Shown piece after piece: positions 41,337-50,493 of a stretch of 64,000 nt of DNA. How positions within the stretch are numbered: position 1 is the stretch's first letter; each line of letters begins with the position of its first letter. Source of the DNA: Streptomyces globosus. Its GTDB lineage: Bacteria; Actinomycetota; Actinomycetes; Streptomycetales; Streptomycetaceae. The stretch spans positions 46,702 to 110,701 of the forward strand of contig NZ_CP030863.1 of assembly GCF_003325375.1 (NCBI RefSeq), written 5' to 3'. The position numbers and the translations under genes are program-made. Below the pieces are notes generated by a model. It worked only from the letters and a program-made list of their open reading frames with translations, did not search any database and was not told the origin of the DNA.

Positions 41337-42356
41337 TCATCCCCAGTCGCGCAGGTCCCGTTTCAGCTCGTTGAATCGTGCGGCTCGACGGGGGGCTTGG
41401 CTCGTGTCAGGTGCGCTGCCGAGAGCGAGGACGGGATCGGTGACCTGGTAGGTCACCCGATAGGCCAAGACGTCCAAGGCGGTCTCCAGCCACTCCTCCG
41501 CGCGGCGTGGGGGTGCCATGGGTCCGAGCGCCGTCGTGAACCACATGGGCAGCAGGTCCGTGCCGGTGAGCGCCTCGGACAGCCGGCTGCGCAGGCGTAC
41601 CCGCAGCTGGGTGTGGGCACGCTGGCCGGCCTCGATGACAGCGGCTGACCCTGCACGGCGGGCGTTGTCCGCGGCCAGCTCCGTCTGTGCGCCCTGGGCT
41701 CTCTCGGCCAGTCGCCCGATCCGTTCCTGGCCCTTCTGGGCCTCGGCGGCGGCCTTGGTGAACGCCTGCTCGGCCTTCTTGCGGCGCGGGTCCCCGACTG
41801 GGGTGGAGGCCAGCACGGCCGCGGCCTCACGGACGGTAGAGCGGTGCCCGGCCAGTGCCTGCCGCGCCTGCTGGTAGTGGTTGATCCGTAGCTGACGGGT
41901 GTTGCGCTGGTGCGCGGCGAGGAGGGCTTCCTCGGCGGCGAGCCCCTCGTCGACGGCGAGGCCGAGCCCTCTGAGCTTTCCTCCGCGGTCGACATCCAGG
42001 TCGACGACGACGGCACCCTCGGCCTGCCGCAGGTGCCGCTCCAGCGCACTCACCCGTGTGGTCAGCCTCTCCAGCCCCGTCTCTGTCTCGGAGATCGACT
42101 CCTCCAGCTCGTCAGAGCGGGCTTCGGCCGTCTCCTTGGCTTCCTGCAGCTCTGACTCCAGGGTCTCCAAGCGCCGCGTGGTGCTGCGCTCAGCATCCTC
42201 CAGGCGCTCCACCGTCTCCTCGACGTCGGACAGCTTCGACGTGAGGTTCGAGATGGCGTAGTCGGTGTTGCGCTGGAAGGTGTCCTGGCTGCGCTTGAGC
42301 GCGTCGATACGGCGGCGCTGCTCCTCGCCCAGGTCCAGGGAGTCGTACCCGCTCAC
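41337..42356 (-). CDS. Coiled-coil protein, 339 aa
   Basis: GTG 42356 overlaps the stop of the membrane-protein gene as GTGA. The first 115 residues are strong coiled coil (QRNTDYAISNLTSKLSDVEE, TVERLEDAERSTTRRLETLE). The middle is helical and Ala-rich; the last 80 residues look globular, with LLPMWFTTALGPMAPPRRAE and ALDVLAYRVTYQVTDPVLAL. No family recognised. Being coupled to a membrane protein suggests a membrane-associated complex. Confidence 0.65.
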   Translation of the reverse strand: MSGYDSLDLGEEQRRRIDALKRSQDTFQRNTDYAISNLTSKLSDVEETVERLEDAERSTTRRLETLESELQEAKETAEARSDELEESISETETGLERLTTRVSALERHLRQAEGAVVVDLDVDRGGKLRGLGLAVDEGLAAEEALLAAHQRNTRQLRINHYQQARQALAGHRSTVREAAAVLASTPVGDPRRKKAEQAFTKAAAEAQKGQERIGRLAERAQGAQTELAADNARRAGSAAVIEAGQRAHTQLRVRLRSRLSEALTGTDLLPMWFTTALGPMAPPRRAEEWLETALDVLAYRVTYQVTDPVLALGSAPDTSQAPRRAARFNELKRDLRDWG

Positions 42357-42904
42357 GCCTTCGCCTTCCTCGCGCCGTCCCCGCTCGCTTCACTGGCCAG
42401 GCCGTAGGCGCCGGCCCAGCACAGCAACGGCAGCAGCCACACCCACCACGGCAGCACCCCGAAGGCGAGCAGCGGCACCGCCACGCTGGCGACGCCCAAC
42501 GCGGCCGCGGCATGCCGCAGCTGCCGGTGCTTGCCCGGCAGAGGCTTCTGCCCGGCCGTGTAGAACGCGGAGGTCCCGATCAGCTGCACCACCGCCAGGA
42601 GGCTCCACCCGCCACTGATCCAACCGAGCCCAGCGGCCACGCACAGCAGCACCGCGCACGCCGCGTGGGCCCACAACGCCACCGTGAACGACTTGGTGCT
42701 CACCTCGAGGTGCGGCTGCTCCAACCGGGCTGGCACCTGCGCCTCGTACTCGAGCAACGCGTTACCTGACTGCACCAGGCGCGCGAAGGCGGCCGCGTAC
42801 TGCGGATCGTCCTCGTCCAAGCTGTCGAGAACCTGGAGAGCGGCAGTGATCTCGGCCTGCAGCTCCGTGACCTCCTGGGCTATCTCCTCGTGAAGCTCGG
42901 CCAC
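42353..42904 (-). CDS. Membrane protein with helical N-terminus, 183 aa
   Basis: GTG 42904 has GGAGGGGGACGG upstream; the longer frame is rejected. The first 65 residues form helices (LHEEIAQEVTELQAEITAAL, QVLDSLDEDDPQYAAAFARL), followed by four hydrophobic segments including AACAVLLCVAAGLGWISGGW and VLPWWVWLLPLLCWAGAYGL. No family recognised. It is coupled to the coiled-coil gene that follows. Confidence 0.65.
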   Translation of the reverse strand: MAELHEEIAQEVTELQAEITAALQVLDSLDEDDPQYAAAFARLVQSGNALLEYEAQVPARLEQPHLEVSTKSFTVALWAHAACAVLLCVAAGLGWISGGWSLLAVVQLIGTSAFYTAGQKPLPGKHRQLRHAAAALGVASVAVPLLAFGVLPWWVWLLPLLCWAGAYGLASEASGDGARKAKA

Positions 42905-42968
42905 CCGTCCCCCTCCTCGGCACTCCCGCCTGCCTGCCAGCAGCGAAACCGGTCGACCGTACCGGCTG

Positions 42969-43121
42969 TCACCCGTCCAGCGCCGCGACTTCGTCGGGAG
43001 TGGCCGGATTGAAGCGCTCGACGATCGTCCCGGGAGACTGCGCCCTCGCGGGGCGGGACCGCGTCGGTTGCGCCCCGGTCGGAGCATCACCGCGCTCCGG
43101 ACGAAGTCGTTGAACCAGCAT
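42969..43121 (-). CDS. Possible 50-aa protein at the head of the coiled-coil operon
   Basis: ATG 43121, alternatively 43130, with a GGGGG element close upstream. The product reads MLVQRLRPERGDAPTGAQPT and ends ERFNPATPDEVAALDG, which has the look of a real C-terminus. No family recognised. Confidence 0.4.
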   Translation of the reverse strand: MLVQRLRPERGDAPTGAQPTRSRPARAQSPGTIVERFNPATPDEVAALDG

Positions 43122-43200
43122 CACCCCCATCAATTTGCCGAAGGGATTCGTGGTGGCGAGCAAGACGTCGCGGAAGCGTGCACCTGCGTGGGGAGGACGG

Positions 43201-43668
43201 ATGACCCACTTCACCCCGACCAGGCCCGTGGCTCGGGCCATCGCCGCGGCGGAACGGGCGACGGTGGAGGATCAGCGCTGGTACAAGCGCAATCCCGGTG
43301 AGCGACTGCGTATCCGGGTGGCCGGCCGTGGTGAGTTCGACCAGTGGCTCAAGGATCAACAGGCGTGGCCGCTGGAGCCGGGCAGCCGTTTGATCGTGGT
43401 GGTGGACCTCATCCAGCCGGGGCGACGCACGCGCGCACCGTACTGCGTGATGTCCCAGGGAGCTCCTGTCCAGGGAGACCTCCCCCAGGCTGAGAGCGAG
43501 TGGCTGCGCGAGCAATGGTTGAAGGACATCGCGGCCCTGGAGGCGAAAGCGCCGTACGACAACACAGCCGTTGCCGCCTTCGCCCAGTGCCACGGTCAAG
43601 ACCGCCGGCTGTCGTTCTTCCTCAGCAGAGGGAACGTGATCTCGCTGGACATCGACCCGGGCGCGTGA
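43201..43668 (+). CDS. Hypothetical protein, 155 aa
   Basis: ATG 43201 has GGAGG four bases upstream; the frame is open back to 43135 but without a ribosome site. Mixed helical/strand sequence: ARAIAAAERATVEDQRWYKR, GSRLIVVVDLIQPGRRTRAP and YCVMSQGAPVQGDLPQAESE. No family recognised. A hairpin follows its stop. Confidence 0.6.
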   Translation: MTHFTPTRPVARAIAAAERATVEDQRWYKRNPGERLRIRVAGRGEFDQWLKDQQAWPLEPGSRLIVVVDLIQPGRRTRAPYCVMSQGAPVQGDLPQAESEWLREQWLKDIAALEAKAPYDNTAVAAFAQCHGQDRRLSFFLSRGNVISLDIDPGA

Positions 43669-43692
43669 ACCCGCTGCCGAACGCTTACGGAC

Positions 43693-43727
43693 GGCAGGGC
43701 CCGGCGGGAGATCTGCCGGGCCCTGCC
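43693..43727 (+). terminator. Hairpin after 43201-43668
   Basis: Perfect 13-bp arms GGCAGGGCCCGGC / GCCGGGCCCTGCC, 9-base loop. Confidence 0.65.
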
Positions 43728-44305
43728 TCTTGCCGTGCGCCCTCCGGGCCGCGAGAGTCGTCATCGTCGGGGCCGGGAGGAAGATCAGTGGCTGACCTGT
43801 CGGCCGTGCCACCTTGCGGAGGTGCCCCGCTGCAACGGGGCCTCCTGCGTTCTGCGGTGCGTGTCCGGACCGTGGACCTGCGCCTCTCTTGTACGCGCGC
43901 GCTCGCGTCCGCGGACCCGAGCGCCCACGCGCACGTGGGAACGAGTTCAAGAATGGGGGGATAATTGACCTCGGCCAAGAGGTGTAGGCAGACACTTGCC
44001 CCTGTCCAACCTCCACCCCGTCTGACCTGCACCGATCCGGCAGATTCGCGGGTTATTAAATCCGGCGGCGAGCCATCCTTTGAACAATTCCGTTCCGGCC
44101 GCTAAATAACAGGTCAGCGCTTTATTTACAGCCTGCCTCCAACGGGAACTGAATCGGCATTCTCGCGCGTAAGCGTGGGTAACGTGGGCTTCGCTGGCGC
44201 CTGTGGCTGCAACCACCGGCGTGAAGTCAAGTGCCCTGCAAGGCACTTGAGCCCAAGTTCCGGACCGTTAGCCGACCACCCGCCTCCTGTTGGGAGTCAA
44301 CTTCC
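43728..44305. promoter_or_regulatory. Gap with an AT-rich stretch and an inverted repeat
   Basis: No gene. 44040-44180 is AT-richer than average (TTATTAAAT, CTAAATAACA, TTTATTTACA), a possible promoter region. CAAGTGCC / GGCACTTG (44228-44249, 6-base loop) lies just upstream of the small membrane-protein gene and could be an operator or attenuator stem. Confidence 0.35.
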
Positions 44306-44533
44306 TTGTCTCTGCTGCTTCCTGAGCCCGTTCCTGCCGAGCAGAACGGGCTGTGCACGCACACCCCGGCGAGCGCCACCAAGCCCTCGCCGCTTGCCTC
44401 CTTACTCCTGCTGGTCATCCTCCTGGCCGCGCTGGTCGTCCTGCTCGCCCGCGGGATGAAGCTGGAGGAGGCCCTCGCCATCCTGGGGGCCGGCGGCCTG
44501 CTGGCCGCCGAACTGCGTCAGCGTCTGCTCTGA
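44306..44533 (+). CDS. Small single-helix membrane protein, 75 aa
   Basis: TTG 44306 follows GGGAG at nine bases. One strongly hydrophobic helix (SLLLLVILLAALVVLLARG) is followed by a short Ala/Leu-rich tail (MKLEEALAILGAGGLLAAEL). No family recognised. A terminator follows. Confidence 0.5.
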   Translation: MSLLLPEPVPAEQNGLCTHTPASATKPSPLASLLLLVILLAALVVLLARGMKLEEALAILGAGGLLAAELRQRLL

Positions 44534-44545
44534 CCCGATGCCCTG

Positions 44546-44574
44546 CCGGGGCCCGTCTCACCGACGGGCCCCGG
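44546..44574 (+). terminator. Hairpin between 44533 and the HTH gene
   Basis: Perfect 12-bp arms CCGGGGCCCGTC / GACGGGCCCCGG, loop TCACC. Confidence 0.65.
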
Positions 44575-44607
44575 TCTAGTTCCGGGCTCGGGAAGGAGAT
44601 GGACGCT

Positions 44608-45687
44608 GTGGCCCGCCCCATGAAGCAACTGCCCCGCACCAACGACCCCCTGGTGGCCTTCGCGCGCGACCTCCAGGCGCTGCGCAAGCAGGCCGGCAAC
44701 CCCCCGCTGGCGCTGATGGCCGAACACAGCGGTCTGTCGACCGCGACGCTGTCGAACGCCCACACGGGCAAGAAGCTGCCCACCTGGGCGACCGTCAACG
44801 GCTACGTCCTTGCCTGCGGCGGCGACCCCGAGAGCTGGAGTGCACGCTGGGAGAGCCTGCGTCTGGCCGCCGCCGGAGTCACCGGCGACCTGTGCCGCGA
44901 GGCCCTGAGCCGCTGGGAGCGCACCGGCAACCTCACCCCGCCGCACGCCGCCGACGAGGGCGAACTGCGCGAGCTCCTGAAGACACTGCTGGACTTCAAC
45001 GGCCTCAGCCACCGCACCCTCGCCAAACAGGCGCCCGGCTACTCTCACGTGACGTACGGGGCCGTCCTGCGCGGCGCCCGCCCGCTGAAGGCGAAGATCC
45101 TCTACCAGATCCTCATCGGCTGCGGCGTCTACTCACTGCAAAGCCAGGAGGCGTGGTTCCACCTCCTGAGCAGCTTCTCCCGTAGTGAAGGAGTCGAAGG
45201 AGGCAAGCTGCTGGCCCGGGTGGACCGGCCCCTGCGCTACGCCGGCGACCTTGACCTGAAGATGCTCAAGGCCATCCTCGAACGCCTCGAGCGCGGCCGC
45301 GGCCTGTTCGCCGCCGACATCGTGTCGCGCGACAGCATCAACTCCCTGCGAACCGCGTACGAGGACATGCTGGCGCTCCTGCTGTCCTCGCTGCAGCGCT
45401 CCCAGGTCCAGCTGCCGCCCAAGCTCGCCTTCGCCCTCAACCGGGTCGTCGGCGAGTTGCGCAACAGCTCAGTCCCCAACCCGGCCGCCATCGACGCCCT
45501 GGTCCCGCTCGCCATGCCGTTCCACCCCCGCCTGCGCACCCGGGTCACCATGGCGCTGAAGAACGCGGGCGAACTGCTGCGCCGGGCAGAGGCCGGCGAA
45601 CTCAACATCCGGGGAGTGGCAGGACTCCGGCTTTCACTGCCGCCATCGCCCCTACACGTCCAGCGCACCACGCCGACAGCCTCGTAG
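44608..45687 (+). CDS. XRE-type HTH protein, 359 aa
   Basis: GTG 44608 sits nine bases after AAGGAG; an ATG at 44599 abuts that site and is rejected. Residues about 15-60 form an HTH (FARDLQALRKQAGNPPLALM, AEHSGLSTATLSNAHTGKKL), and a second HTH-like segment lies near residues 120-150 (ELLKTLLDFNGLSHRTLAKQ). The C-terminal half is helical with no motif seen. Two DNA-binding-like segments in one chain are unusual. Regulatory target unknown. Confidence 0.7.
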   Translation: MARPMKQLPRTNDPLVAFARDLQALRKQAGNPPLALMAEHSGLSTATLSNAHTGKKLPTWATVNGYVLACGGDPESWSARWESLRLAAAGVTGDLCREALSRWERTGNLTPPHAADEGELRELLKTLLDFNGLSHRTLAKQAPGYSHVTYGAVLRGARPLKAKILYQILIGCGVYSLQSQEAWFHLLSSFSRSEGVEGGKLLARVDRPLRYAGDLDLKMLKAILERLERGRGLFAADIVSRDSINSLRTAYEDMLALLLSSLQRSQVQLPPKLAFALNRVVGELRNSSVPNPAAIDALVPLAMPFHPRLRTRVTMALKNAGELLRRAEAGELNIRGVAGLRLSLPPSPLHVQRTTPTAS

Positions 45688-45891
45688 TTCCCGAGCACGC
45701 GACCGGCGCCTCAGCCAGTGACCGGCTACCGGGCGCCGGTCCTGCTGTGCTGGGCGTCGGCTTCGGTCTGTGATGTCCGCCGAAGCGGAGGGCGGGCGGC
45801 AGCGGCACCGTACAACGAGGACGAGGCGCGATGCTGTGGCACGCTATCGAGTCTTCTCATCTGCGTTTTTGTGATCTTGCAGGAGTATCGC

Positions 45892-46131
45892 GTGCCCGAG
45901 GACCCCATCGCTCACAGCGAGCTCGCTGCCCTGACCCGGCGCTTTGAGGAAGTCGCGGAGAAGCACGACCGCGAGTTCGGGATCCTCAAGTCCAACCTCA
46001 CCGCGGTGCGTCCCCATATCGGCAACCTCAACCAGAAGGTCGAGGCGCTCGACAAGAAGATCGACCGGAACCAGGCCCAGATCACCGAACTGCTCACCCA
46101 GCTCGTGGGGCAGCGCCCCGACGCCAGCTGA
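45892..46131 (+). CDS. Small coiled-coil protein, 79 aa
   Basis: GTG 45892 has AGGAG seven bases upstream. Almost the whole chain is amphipathic helix (AALTRRFEEVAEKHDREFGI; NLNQKVEALDKKIDRNQAQI). No family recognised. It resembles other short coiled-coil proteins of Streptomyces plasmids in size only. Confidence 0.6.
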   Translation: MPEDPIAHSELAALTRRFEEVAEKHDREFGILKSNLTAVRPHIGNLNQKVEALDKKIDRNQAQITELLTQLVGQRPDAS

Positions 46132-46527
46132 GTGCGGCCCCTGAGGTGGTGCAGGCGGCAACCAACCGGGTCCGAGCGCAGGACCGAGGAAAGCGCCGCC
46201 GACAGGGCGACGCGGCTCACGCCGCTGTGCTGCGTTGGTCCCGTCATGAGAGGGGCCCATCACAGGGTGTGAACGGTGCAGGCGAGAATGCAGAAGTGAG
46301 CGGCCCTGTGGGCTTCGTGAGGCAACACCGCTAGAGGTGACGGATCGGCGCGTTCAGCTGCTGAGCTGCGGCTTTGCAGCATGTGAGAGCATTTTTTCCT
46401 GCCTTTGTGTTGCCTAGTCTGCCTGGCTCTGGCATTCTTCTATTTGCAAGGTCCCATGTGTCCGAGTGAGGACACCCAGGGGATCTTGCTCTCGTGGGCC
46501 CCCGGTTCTCCCGGGGGTTTCTGCGTT
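46132..46527. other. 396-base gap before the convergent DUF3800 gene
   Basis: No gene recognised. A short GC hairpin (CCCCCGG / CCGGGGG around 46500-46518) lies close to the stop of the DUF3800 gene and could terminate it. Confidence 0.35.
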
Positions 46528-47295
46528 TCAGGCCCAGGCTTCGTCTTCGACCCACACGATGCCGTCCGTTCCGTGTCCAGGAAGCCAGTGCTGGGCCAGG
46601 CGCTTGTACGCCTTTGACATGGGGCCCATCGCCTGCATCTTCGGCCAGACCTCGGGACGCTGCAGCATGAGGTGATGGAAGGCGGCATATCCGACCATGT
46701 CGGCCGCCTGGATGAACTGGCTGTAGCGGCTGTCCTGCATGATCGGGTCTTCCAGCACCCGGCGGGATGCGAGGGGCAGGCTCCGGTGGGTGTCACGGTA
46801 TGGCTTGGCCCCGCGAATGGCCTGCTTCCAGGCTTCGGCTGCTTCCTCCTGGCTCATATTCTCGACTTCGTCCGGCCCGGATTGCCCATCGAACATGATC
46901 ATGACCCGGGTTCCCTCTTGGGCGGCCCACTGCTCGAGGTGGTCCACGAACGATTGGTAGACCGTGGCTACCTTTGCCGTGGGGCCGGCGACGGTGAGAA
47001 CCCTGACGCTCTGGCATTTGGCCAGGTGGCGGAGCATGAGGTCATGGGCGGCGATCCGTGCAGGCCGACCGAACGCATCATTCTGCTCATCTGTGGCACA
47101 AGGCCGTCCACGCCCCTTGACCAGGTGAACGGCATGCAGCTCGGTGTTCTTCAGAACCCCCCACGTCTGCTCCAGCTTCCTCCGCCCGCTGAGCCAGTGG
47201 TGGAGGAGATCGCTCCACCCTTCCTCGGGCACCAGCAAGCCGGTCAGCGTGCGGCCCTTATCGGCACCAGAGTCATCGACGTAGCAGAAGTACAC
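46528..47295 (-). CDS. DUF3800 protein (predicted RNase H-fold nuclease)
   Basis: Begins YFCYVDDSGADKGRTLTGLL, where DDSG near the N-terminus is the family signature, and ends with an FIQAADMVGYAAFHHL segment matching the conserved C-terminal Asp region. DUF3800 proteins are predicted RNase H-like nucleases, often linked to defence or mobile elements. The frame is open to 47361, but family members begin just before the DDSG motif, so the GTG at 47295 is preferred; the ribosome site is weak. It follows the NTPase gene in the same direction with a short gap. Confidence 0.75.
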   Translation of the reverse strand: MYFCYVDDSGADKGRTLTGLLVPEEGWSDLLHHWLSGRRKLEQTWGVLKNTELHAVHLVKGRGRPCATDEQNDAFGRPARIAAHDLMLRHLAKCQSVRVLTVAGPTAKVATVYQSFVDHLEQWAAQEGTRVMIMFDGQSGPDEVENMSQEEAAEAWKQAIRGAKPYRDTHRSLPLASRRVLEDPIMQDSRYSQFIQAADMVGYAAFHHLMLQRPEVWPKMQAMGPMSKAYKRLAQHWLPGHGTDGIVWVEDEAWA

Positions 47296-47369
47296 CTGCC
47301 GAAATATATGGCCATTCGCCCATCCGGAGGAACGTAGACCCCAACCGCCTCGGTGCCCCACGGGGTGGG

Positions 47370-50045
47370 TCAGTTTCCGGCGAGCAGGTGTTCCTGCCGG
47401 GCCTGGACCAGGCCGCGCCAGGCGGAGCGGACGTCGTCCTCGCTGCGGGTCCAGCGGGTGGTCGAGAGCTCGGGGAGGGGGAGGCCAGCCATGAAGTGGG
47501 CGATGTCGGTGAAGTAGGCGAAGTCGCCGGTGGCGGTGAGCGTGCGGAGCCGGTCGATGGTGGCGGCCAGGTCTGGGTCCTCGTCGCGGGCGGCGTGGTG
47601 GAAGGCGAGGGCGAGCTCAACGAACCGGTGGAGGAAGGGGAGCCCCGCGGCCTCGATGTCGGTCCGCAGGCTCTCGGCGCGGGTGGTGACGTCGCTGGTT
47701 CCGGCGTCCTTGATCAGGGCGACGACCTGGGCGAGAAGGGTGTTGGAACGCTGGTCGAGCCCGTCGAGGAGCTGGTGGGCGAGCGCGAGCTCGTCGGCGG
47801 CCCGGGCGGGGTCGGCGAAGGAGACGGCGAGGGCGAGACGGACCTGCATCATGGCGCGCTCGCCGGCGGCCCCGTGCTGTTCTGCCTCGGCACGGCCGGC
47901 TTCGAAGGCGGCGACGGCGGACGCGGTGTCGGCCTGGGACCAGTGGATGTCGCCGAGGACGCGGTGGTGGCGGCCCTTCCAGCCCAGGGTGGGGACGGCG
48001 GCCAGGGCGGTGGGGAAGTCGCCGGCGAGGCGGGCCAGGTTGGCCAGCGCGCGGCGGGCCTTGACGGCGAGGCGGCCATCGGCGTCGGCGACCTGCTGCA
48101 TGCCGGTGCGGGCGGCGTCGTTCTGGCTGAGGTCCTTGTGGGCCTTGGCCCGGTAGTACAGGGCCATCTCGGTCAGCTCGGCGGGCAGCAGGCCGGTGTC
48201 GAGAACGGCGGTGAGGCGGTCAGCGGTGCGCTGGCGGTGCTCGCGCTGGCGGCGGGCGATCGCGGTGAGGAGCTCGGCCACGGCATCGGCCGGAGTGTCC
48301 GGAGCCTCGGTGTCGGCGGCCAGGGCGAGGGGTTCCCAGACGGAGTCGTCGGTGTAGACGAAGGCGGCCTCGATGAGCCAGCCCAGGCCAGTCAGGCCGT
48401 GGTCGCGGGCCAGGCGCAGGCCCTGGCGAAGGCACGCGACCAGCAGCATGCGGCTCGGGGCGAGGGCGGCGGCCTTCGTCCACTGGTCGCCGAGGGCGGC
48501 CAGGGCGCGGGTGGCGGCCTGGTGCCAGTCGGCGGGTGTCCAGCGGTCGTCGCTGTGTTCGTCGTCGCGTACGGCGCTGCGGATCGCGCGGTGCAGGTGG
48601 TAGGGCCACAGCGCGTACGGGTTCTCGGTGACCAGGGGCCGCTCGACCAAGCGGCGGGCCAGGGCCTGCTGGGTGAGGCCGGCGGTTCGGGTGGCCAGCT
48701 CGAGGTCGAAGGCGTCCAGGAGGCTGACGGAGCGCAGCAGGTGGCGTTCTTCGGGCGTGAGGTCGGAGAGGGTGCGGGCGAGGAGGGCGGGGAAGGTGCA
48801 GTCGAAGTCGGCCGCGGTGGGGGTGCGGCCGGTGCGGCGGATCTCCAGGAAACGGGAGACGGCGAGGTCGAGGTGGAGCGGCAGGCCGTGGGAGCGGGCG
48901 GTGATCGCCGCGCGGATGTCGGCGGCGATGAGGGGCTGGCCGTCCTGGACCAGGCGGCGGGCGAGGTGGGCCTCGCAGTCCTCGGGGGAGAGGTCGCCGA
49001 TCAGGAACTGCCGGGCGCCGGAGCTGGCTGCCCGGGGCTGCGGGACCGTCAGGGAAGAGGGAGCAGCGGCCAGGCCGGGCCAGGCGGTGGGGCCGGTCCA
49101 GTCGAGCTGGCCGTGGAGCGCGGGGTCGGCCCACTGCAGGCGGCTGCGGCCGCCGATGACGAAGAAGGCATTGGGCAGGAGCCAGACCAGGCGTTGCAGC
49201 AGCCGCTCGAAATCCCGGTGGCGATCCGCAGTGTCCTCGAAGGTGTCCAGCAAGACCACCGGGGTGAGCCGCTTCTTCGCGGGCAGCTGGTCCAAATCCC
49301 AGGCCAGCAGGTGCGGGTAGTACGACAGCGCCTCCAAGTCCGGGGTGGCTTCCAGCAGGGCCGCCGTCCGGGTCGCGCCGGCCAGGGCCCGGGCACGTTC
49401 CTGGCGTTCGCGCAGCGCCGACACGAGCGCGGTGGTGAGCTGGCCGGCCGCAGAGCCGACCAGGCCGGGCAGCGCCAGGGCGGCGGCGACCTCACCGACT
49501 CCGGCCTGCAGCTGGCCGGGCAGCAGGTTGGCGAAGCGGCCCGCCAGCCCGGAACGCCGGACGTACTCGTCCAGCGGCTCACCGGGGTGCACGTGTTCCC
49601 AGTAGTGCCGCAGAGCCACGTCGAAGGACGGCACCGTGCGGTGCAAGGCCCCGGCGAGCGCGAGGCGGATCGTCAGGATGACCCGCTCGAAGTCCGAGCC
49701 GGTCGACGCGGCCCGCGACAGGTCGATCCGGATGGGCAGGACCCGGTCCGTCCAGGTGGGCGCGCCCCACTGCTCGGGGCGGTGCTCGGCGGCGGTGAGC
49801 GCGGCCTCGATCTTGCGCAGCAGGGTCGACTTCCCGATCCCGCCGACTCCGTGGAAGACGATCACGTTGGTGCGGGGCGCTTCGAGGTCCTCCACGTCGA
49901 TGGACCCGCCGGCGACGCGGCGCAGGTGCTCCTCCAGCGCGGCGGCCACCACGGCCCACTGGTGGTTGCGGTCGGTGAACGCCTCCGCGACGTCGAACGC
50001 CGACGGGTCGTTGGAGCTGAACAGCGCACGCAGGTTGTCGGCCAT
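47370..50045 (-). CDS. STAND-like P-loop NTPase, 891 aa
   Basis: ATG 50045 follows GGGGGG three bases upstream. Walker A is GVGGIGKST (66-74), a STAND/NACHT-type P-loop, with a Walker B-like VVLLDTFED near 285. The C-terminal 350 residues are Ala-rich helical repeats (LARLAGDFPTALAAVPTLGW, SAVAAFEAGRAEAEQHGAAG) like TPRs. Such proteins sense a ligand through the repeats and oligomerise on ATP binding. No effector domain is fused, so an adjacent protein such as the DUF3800 gene downstream may be the effector; this is inference. A very long open frame on the other strand (47388-51590) is a shadow. Confidence 0.8.
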   Translation of the reverse strand: MADNLRALFSSNDPSAFDVAEAFTDRNHQWAVVAAALEEHLRRVAGGSIDVEDLEAPRTNVIVFHGVGGIGKSTLLRKIEAALTAAEHRPEQWGAPTWTDRVLPIRIDLSRAASTGSDFERVILTIRLALAGALHRTVPSFDVALRHYWEHVHPGEPLDEYVRRSGLAGRFANLLPGQLQAGVGEVAAALALPGLVGSAAGQLTTALVSALRERQERARALAGATRTAALLEATPDLEALSYYPHLLAWDLDQLPAKKRLTPVVLLDTFEDTADRHRDFERLLQRLVWLLPNAFFVIGGRSRLQWADPALHGQLDWTGPTAWPGLAAAPSSLTVPQPRAASSGARQFLIGDLSPEDCEAHLARRLVQDGQPLIAADIRAAITARSHGLPLHLDLAVSRFLEIRRTGRTPTAADFDCTFPALLARTLSDLTPEERHLLRSVSLLDAFDLELATRTAGLTQQALARRLVERPLVTENPYALWPYHLHRAIRSAVRDDEHSDDRWTPADWHQAATRALAALGDQWTKAAALAPSRMLLVACLRQGLRLARDHGLTGLGWLIEAAFVYTDDSVWEPLALAADTEAPDTPADAVAELLTAIARRQREHRQRTADRLTAVLDTGLLPAELTEMALYYRAKAHKDLSQNDAARTGMQQVADADGRLAVKARRALANLARLAGDFPTALAAVPTLGWKGRHHRVLGDIHWSQADTASAVAAFEAGRAEAEQHGAAGERAMMQVRLALAVSFADPARAADELALAHQLLDGLDQRSNTLLAQVVALIKDAGTSDVTTRAESLRTDIEAAGLPFLHRFVELALAFHHAARDEDPDLAATIDRLRTLTATGDFAYFTDIAHFMAGLPLPELSTTRWTRSEDDVRSAWRGLVQARQEHLLAGN

Positions 50046-50205
50046 GGTCCCCCCACAGGTGATCGTCCAGGCCCCAACTTATGCCGCTCGGCGGCCCTTC
50101 GAGGACACTCCGGTCGGCACGTCCGGTGCACGCTGGTGGTGGACTGGATATCGGCCACGGCCGACAATGATCCTTTTGTCGTCATCCCTGTGAAGGTTGG
50201 TTCCC

Positions 50206-50493
50206 GTGCACGATCCGGCATCCTCCTCAAGCTCCTGCGAGCCGGCCGATGCGGTCAGCCCGCAGGCCCCCGCGGACGTGGTGGAGGAGGTGATGGCCTG
50301 GTACACCCGCGCACTCCTGGCCGAGCGCCGCGCCTCCCACTCCGATCCGGAGCGCCTGGAGGACCTGCTCGCCCGGCGGCAGGAGTGCCTGCGCGACCGG
50401 GCGCGGCTGGAGGAAGCCGACGCAGAGGAGATCGCCCGTATTACCGCGTCCTACGCGGCCCGGCTGAAGGAGCTCGAGGCCACCGGCTTGTAG
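50206..50493 (+). CDS. Small helical protein, 95 aa
   Basis: GTG 50206 has GAAGG nine bases upstream. After a Ser-rich start, the chain is helical (VVEEVMAWYTRALLAERRAS; CLRDRARLEEADAEEIARIT). It is divergent from the NTPase gene and its 3' end overlaps the convergent double-kinase gene by 43 bases. No family recognised. Confidence 0.6.
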   Translation: MHDPASSSSSCEPADAVSPQAPADVVEEVMAWYTRALLAERRASHSDPERLEDLLARRQECLRDRARLEEADAEEIARITASYAARLKELEATGL

